NCBI GenBank assembly: GCA_944379995.1 | Contig: CALWGF010000007.1 | Span: 1-64,000 of the forward strand | Direction of reading: 5' to 3' | DNA length: 64,000 nt | Source of the DNA: an uncultured Clostridia bacterium | GTDB lineage: Bacteria > Bacillota > Clostridia > Lachnospirales > Anaerotignaceae | Shown: piece by piece, positions 60,920 to 64,000 of the stretch | How the letters are laid out: every line of letters begins with the position of its first letter | How positions within the stretch are numbered: position 1 is the stretch's first letter | Notes under the pieces: generated by a model | Seen by the model: the letters and a program-made list of their open reading frames with translations, nothing else | What the model was told of the DNA's origin: nothing | Database searches by the model: none | Made by a program: the position numbers and the translations under genes

Positions 60920-62368
60920 ATGATAAAATTTATATTAAAGGGGCATAATTTGCCTCATGAAGTACAAACTATTGTACAGGTGTTTTATCCTAATAGACAT
61001 TATTATGAAACTGATGAAATATCAGATGAAACATATACAGTAATAAGTATACTTGAAAATGGTGTAAATGGTGCAGAGCTTTATGATTGTGGTAAATTTA
61101 TAGGAAGATATGAAGAAAGTTTTGATGAGTCTGAAATAGTTAATATAAAAGAAAAAAAGAGAAAAATAAAAACTGCTATATTTAGACTTCTTACAAAAAT
61201 AACAGGTTATACTCCTGTTTGGGGAATACTTACAGGAATAAGACCTGCAAAAACTGTAAATGACCTTATAGATGATGGTATGACAGAAAAAGAAGCATTG
61301 GACTTTCTTTGTGAAAAATATTTTGTTTCTGAAGAAAAAGCAAAACTTAGTATTAAAGTTGCTCTTGAGGAAAGAAATATATTAAAATTAAGTAATAAAG
61401 ATGATATAAGTATATATATAGGTATACCATTTTGCCCTACAAGATGTCTTTATTGCTCTTTTACATCATATCCTCTTTTTCAGTATAAAAACAAAGTTGA
61501 CAAATATATTGATACATTAATAAGAGAAATTGAATTTATAAGCAGTTATACTTCAAAATATAATGTAAAAAATATATACATAGGTGGCGGAACTCCTACA
61601 TCTTTAAATGAAGAACAGCTTGAAAGGCTTTTGACTGCTGTTGATAATAATTTTGATGTTAAAAATACTGTTGAATATACTGTTGAAGCAGGCAGACCAG
61701 ATACAATAACAGAACAAAAACTTGTTATTATGAAAAATCATAATGTTTCTCGTATATCAATAAATCCTCAAACAATGAACCAAAAAACACTTGATTTGAT
61801 AGGCAGAAAACATACTGTTGAGGATATAAAATATATATTTGAAAAAGCAAGAGAAATAGGTCATAATAATATAAATATGGATATTATATTAGGACTTCCA
61901 GAGGAAAAAGCAGAAGATGTTGCTCATACTATGGAAGAAATAATGAAACTTTCACCAGAAAATGTTACAGTTCATACTCTTGCAGTAAAGAGGGCTTCAA
62001 GATTAAAAGAACAGTTTGATTTATATACACTTACAAGTCTTGAAGAAATGGAAAAAATGCTTTCAGTTTCATATAAATATGCTGAAAAAATGGGACTTAA
62101 ACCATATTATATGTATCGTCAAAAAAATATGGTTGGAAGTTTTGAAAATGTTGGATATTGCAAAGAAGGCACAGAAGGTATATATAATGTTGAGATTATG
62201 GAAGAAAATCAAATAATATTTGGCTGTGGTGCTGGAGCAACAACAAAAACTGTTGATAAAGAAACAGGAAGAATAGAAAGAATTTTCAATGTTAAAAGCG
62301 TTGATGATTATATATCAAGAATAGATGAAATGCTTGATAGAAAAAAAGAAGGACTCAAAGGGTTTTAA
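60920..62368 (+). CDS. hemZ: Coproporphyrinogen dehydrogenase HemZ (HemN-like radical SAM)
   Basis: A 482-residue radical-SAM protein of the HemZ branch of the HemN family. About 160 residues of HemZ-specific N-terminal sequence precede the core; GYTPVWGILTGIRPAKTVNDLIDDG is typical. The cluster motif is IGIPFCPTRCLYCSFTSYP near residue 175, then IYIGGGTPTSLNEEQLERLL and NMDIILGLPEE. HemZ has been linked to oxygen-independent coproporphyrinogen oxidation, but many clostridia lack the rest of the haem pathway, so the true substrate is uncertain. hisS follows 13 bases later. Confidence 0.92.
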   Translation: MIKFILKGHNLPHEVQTIVQVFYPNRHYYETDEISDETYTVISILENGVNGAELYDCGKFIGRYEESFDESEIVNIKEKKRKIKTAIFRLLTKITGYTPVWGILTGIRPAKTVNDLIDDGMTEKEALDFLCEKYFVSEEKAKLSIKVALEERNILKLSNKDDISIYIGIPFCPTRCLYCSFTSYPLFQYKNKVDKYIDTLIREIEFISSYTSKYNVKNIYIGGGTPTSLNEEQLERLLTAVDNNFDVKNTVEYTVEAGRPDTITEQKLVIMKNHNVSRISINPQTMNQKTLDLIGRKHTVEDIKYIFEKAREIGHNNINMDIILGLPEEKAEDVAHTMEEIMKLSPENVTVHTLAVKRASRLKEQFDLYTLTSLEEMEKMLSVSYKYAEKMGLKPYYMYRQKNMVGSFENVGYCKEGTEGIYNVEIMEENQIIFGCGAGATTKTVDKETGRIERIFNVKSVDDYISRIDEMLDRKKEGLKGF

Positions 62369-62381
62369 GGAGGTTTTATAT

Positions 62382-63638
62382 ATGCTTACACAAGCACCAA
62401 GAGGCACAAGAGATATTTTCGGTGCAGAAATAAAAGAATGGCAGAAAGTTGAAGCTAAAATAAGAGAGATTTGTGAAAGCTCAGGAATAGAAGAAATAAG
62501 AACACCAGTATTTGAACATACAGAACTTTTTTTAAGAGGTGTTGGTGAAACAACTGATATTGTAAATAAAGAAATGTATACTTTTAATGATAAAGGTGAT
62601 AGAAGTATAACACTTCGCCCTGAAAGTACAGCAGGTATTGCAAGAGCATATATTGAGCATGGTATGCACAATATGCCACAGCCTATAAAACTTTATTATC
62701 TTTCAGCACCAACTTTTAGATATGAAAAAGCACAGGCAGGAAGACAAAGACAATTTCATCAATTTGGAGTTGAAATGCTTGGTTCATTAAGTCCAGCACA
62801 AGACGCAGAGGCAATATCTGTTGCAGCAAGACTTATTGAAAGCCTTGGTATAAAAGATATTGAATTAAGACTTAACAGCCTTGGTTGTCCTGAATGTCGT
62901 GGAAGATATAATAAGGCTTTAAGAGATTTTATAGGAGAAAACCTTGAAAATCTTTGCCCTACTTGTAAAGAAAGATATGAAAAAAATCCTCTTAGAGTTT
63001 TAGACTGTAAAGAAGAAAAATGTAAAAAAATAATTGAAAATGCTCCTTCTGTACTTGAATGTCTTGATGAAGAATGTACTGCACATTTTGAAAAAGTACA
63101 AGAAATACTTACTGAAATGGGTATAAAATTTGTTGTTGACCCAATGATAGTAAGAGGTCTTGATTATTATACAAGAACAGTATTTGAATTTGTTACAAAC
63201 AGTATTGGTGCACAAGGTACAGTTTGTGGCGGTGGAAGATATGATAAACTTATAGAAGAATGTGGTGGACAGTCAACAGGTGCTGTTGGTTTTGGTCTTG
63301 GTATGGAAAGACTTCTTCTTACTCTTGAAGCACAAAGTGGTAAATTTGAAAATAAACCACAAAAAGATATTTATATAGGTGCTATTGGTGAAAAAGGTTT
63401 TGTTAAAGCACAAGCTATAACATATAATTTAAGAAAAGAAGGTATTAAGGCTGAGTGTGATACAGTTGGAAGAAGTGTAAAAGCTCAGATGAAATATGCA
63501 AATAAAATAGGTGCTAAATATTCTGTTATAATAGGAGATACAGAAATAGAAGAAGATAGAGTTTCTCTTAAAAATATGGAAGAAGGTAATGTACAGGAAA
63601 TAAAACTTTCCGAAATTCTTAATTATATTGCACACTAA
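62382..63638 (+). CDS. hisS: Histidyl-tRNA synthetase
   Basis: A 418-residue class II synthetase charging tRNA-His. It begins LTQAPRGTRDIFGAEIKEW; motif 2 contains RYEKAQAGRQRQFHQFGVEMLG; the histidine-binding motif is IVRGLDYYTRTVFEF near residue 258, then GTVCGGGRYDKLIEECGG and motif 3 GAVGFGLGMERLLLTLE. Two cysteine pairs (CPTCKERYE, CKEEKC...C) lie in the insertion domain. The ATG at 62382 has AAGGAGGTTTTATAT upstream. No T-box leader was found in front of it. aspS, its usual follower, is not next. Confidence 0.96.
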   Translation: MLTQAPRGTRDIFGAEIKEWQKVEAKIREICESSGIEEIRTPVFEHTELFLRGVGETTDIVNKEMYTFNDKGDRSITLRPESTAGIARAYIEHGMHNMPQPIKLYYLSAPTFRYEKAQAGRQRQFHQFGVEMLGSLSPAQDAEAISVAARLIESLGIKDIELRLNSLGCPECRGRYNKALRDFIGENLENLCPTCKERYEKNPLRVLDCKEEKCKKIIENAPSVLECLDEECTAHFEKVQEILTEMGIKFVVDPMIVRGLDYYTRTVFEFVTNSIGAQGTVCGGGRYDKLIEECGGQSTGAVGFGLGMERLLLTLEAQSGKFENKPQKDIYIGAIGEKGFVKAQAITYNLRKEGIKAECDTVGRSVKAQMKYANKIGAKYSVIIGDTEIEEDRVSLKNMEEGNVQEIKLSEILNYIAH

Positions 63639-63685
63639 TATTAAATGTGATAGAATACAGTTTAACATTATTTATTTTGTATACA

Positions 63686-63731
63686 TTTACAGATATTTGT
63701 GTGGTACTGTAAATATATATAATTTTTACAG
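63686..63731 (+). promoter_or_regulatory. Triple inverted TTTACAG/CTGTAAA motif at the ilvE promoter
   Basis: TTTACAG (63686-63692), CTGTAAA (63707-63713) and TTTACAG (63725-63731) alternate in orientation at about 20-base intervals. The first overlaps a TTTACA -35-like box and the second a TAAATA -10-like box. It may be an operator array or mutually exclusive hairpins in the leader; the regulator is not known. Confidence 0.4.
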
Positions 63732-63749
63732 TTAAATGGGGGAATAAAA

Positions 63750-64000
63750 ATGCAGGAAATCAAATTTATTGAAGCAAAAAATCTTAAAGAAAAACCAGAT
63801 ATGAAAAACCTTGGTTTTGGTAACTATTATACAGACTATATGTTTGTTATGGATTATACAGAAGGCAAAGGTTGGCACGATGCAAGAATTGAGCCATATG
63901 GTCCTCTTATGATGGAACCAGCTTCTATGGTTCTTCACTATGGACAGGCTACATTTGAAGGTCTTAAAGCATATTATGGTGTTGATGGCGATATTCGTCT
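63750..64000 (+). CDS. ilvE: Branched-chain amino acid aminotransferase (5' part, cut by the window end)
   Basis: The first 83 codons of an aminotransferase class IV protein that interconverts branched-chain amino acids and 2-oxo acids. MQEIKFIEAKNLKEKPDMKNLGFGNYYTDYMFVMDY and PASMVLHYGQATFEGLKAYYGVDGDI match the N-terminal region of the longer, BCAT-type (about 340-360 residue) enzymes. GGGGGAATAAAA precedes the ATG. The PLP lysine and C-terminal half lie beyond position 64000. Confidence 0.9.
   Translation, partial: MQEIKFIEAKNLKEKPDMKNLGFGNYYTDYMFVMDYTEGKGWHDARIEPYGPLMMEPASMVLHYGQATFEGLKAYYGVDGDIR

Noticed and set aside
62315..62671. Minus-strand frame covering the hemZ-hisS junction
   Set aside because: Antisense to two well-supported genes; no start site or domain.
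1..64000. rRNA, tRNA, tmRNA, RNase P RNA or SRP RNA genes
   Set aside because: No tRNA TPsiC-like GGTTCRA blocks in a cloverleaf context and none of the hallmark sequences of the other RNAs were seen. A tRNAscan/Infernal run would be decisive.
1..64000. CRISPR arrays
   Set aside because: No regularly spaced direct repeats of 24-40 bases were seen; the repeats present are inverted or single pairs.

Overview
The window is about 64 kb of very A+T-rich DNA, with ATA, AGA and CTT codons dominating most genes. It reads as the chromosome of an anaerobic, spore-forming member of the Clostridia, most likely Lachnospirales-like; no species is claimed. The support is an alpha/beta small acid-soluble spore protein with a sigma-G-like promoter, an oxygen-sensitive class III ribonucleotide reductase (nrdD-nrdG), a butyryl-CoA dehydrogenase/ETF operon, several radical-SAM enzymes (YgiQ, NrdG, HemZ) and many TTG/GTG starts behind strong GGAGG- or GGTGAT-type ribosome binding sites. 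No rRNA, tRNA, CRISPR array, prophage or intact insertion sequence was seen. Almost every gene is on the + strand.

Layout. 1-321: a hairpin-dense, non-host-like repeat or decayed element. 0.3-7.6 kb: flavin reductase, an RsmF-like rRNA methyltransferase, YgiQ, a ferredoxin-nitroreductase, threonine synthase and a 2',3'-cyclic phosphodiesterase. 7.7-12.5 kb: two acyl-CoA dehydrogenase paralogues, the second forming an operon with etfB-etfA behind a long leader with its own terminator. 12.6-15.4 kb: an XRE regulator and an iron-sulfur assembly operon (Rrf2/IscR-like regulator, nifS/iscS, nifU/iscU). 15.4-19.6 kb: two small minus-strand genes, then nrdD-nrdG-dut. 19.7-33.3 kb: a sodium-dependent transporter, the asp23-nusB-xseA-xseB-ispA-(PAP2)-tlyA-nadK-argR-recN housekeeping cluster, proline synthesis (proB; proA fused to 5-formyltetrahydrofolate cyclo-ligase) around three small membrane proteins, and the SASP gene. 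33.4-40.3 kb: ruvAB, addB, a PHP phosphoesterase. 40.3-47.1 kb: a six-gene polyamine operon with a long structured leader. 47.1-49.7 kb: a conserved hypothetical gene broken at an A9 run, and a secreted glycoside-hydrolase-like protein. 49.8-64 kb: recJ-apt, rplS-lepB-rbgA, a minus-strand trio (NUDIX, tyrosine recombinase, ttcA), a GH3 lipoprotein, rel-dtd-hemZ-hisS and the 5' end of ilvE.

How it works together. The polyamine operon encodes arginine to agmatine to putrescine (SpeA, SpeB) and then two alternative ways to add a second amine arm: SpeD/SpeE (decarboxylated SAM) and carboxyspermidine dehydrogenase/decarboxylase (aspartate semialdehyde). The bcd-etfBA genes use an AUC/AAC/UAC-rich codon set like the ribosomal protein gene rplS, unlike nearly everything else here, which points to very high expression and a central energy role.

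The most interesting unexplained items are the two leaders that each run from a good promoter to an intrinsic terminator just before the start codon (bcd-etfBA and speD operons), the coexistence of two spermidine routes in one operon, genes joined or split at poly-A runs (a dnaX-like A-AAA-AAG site at 47.6 kb; an MTHFS-ProA fusion at 31.6 kb), a ruvB that appears to start at AUA, and the palindrome-flanked hairpin element at the left edge.
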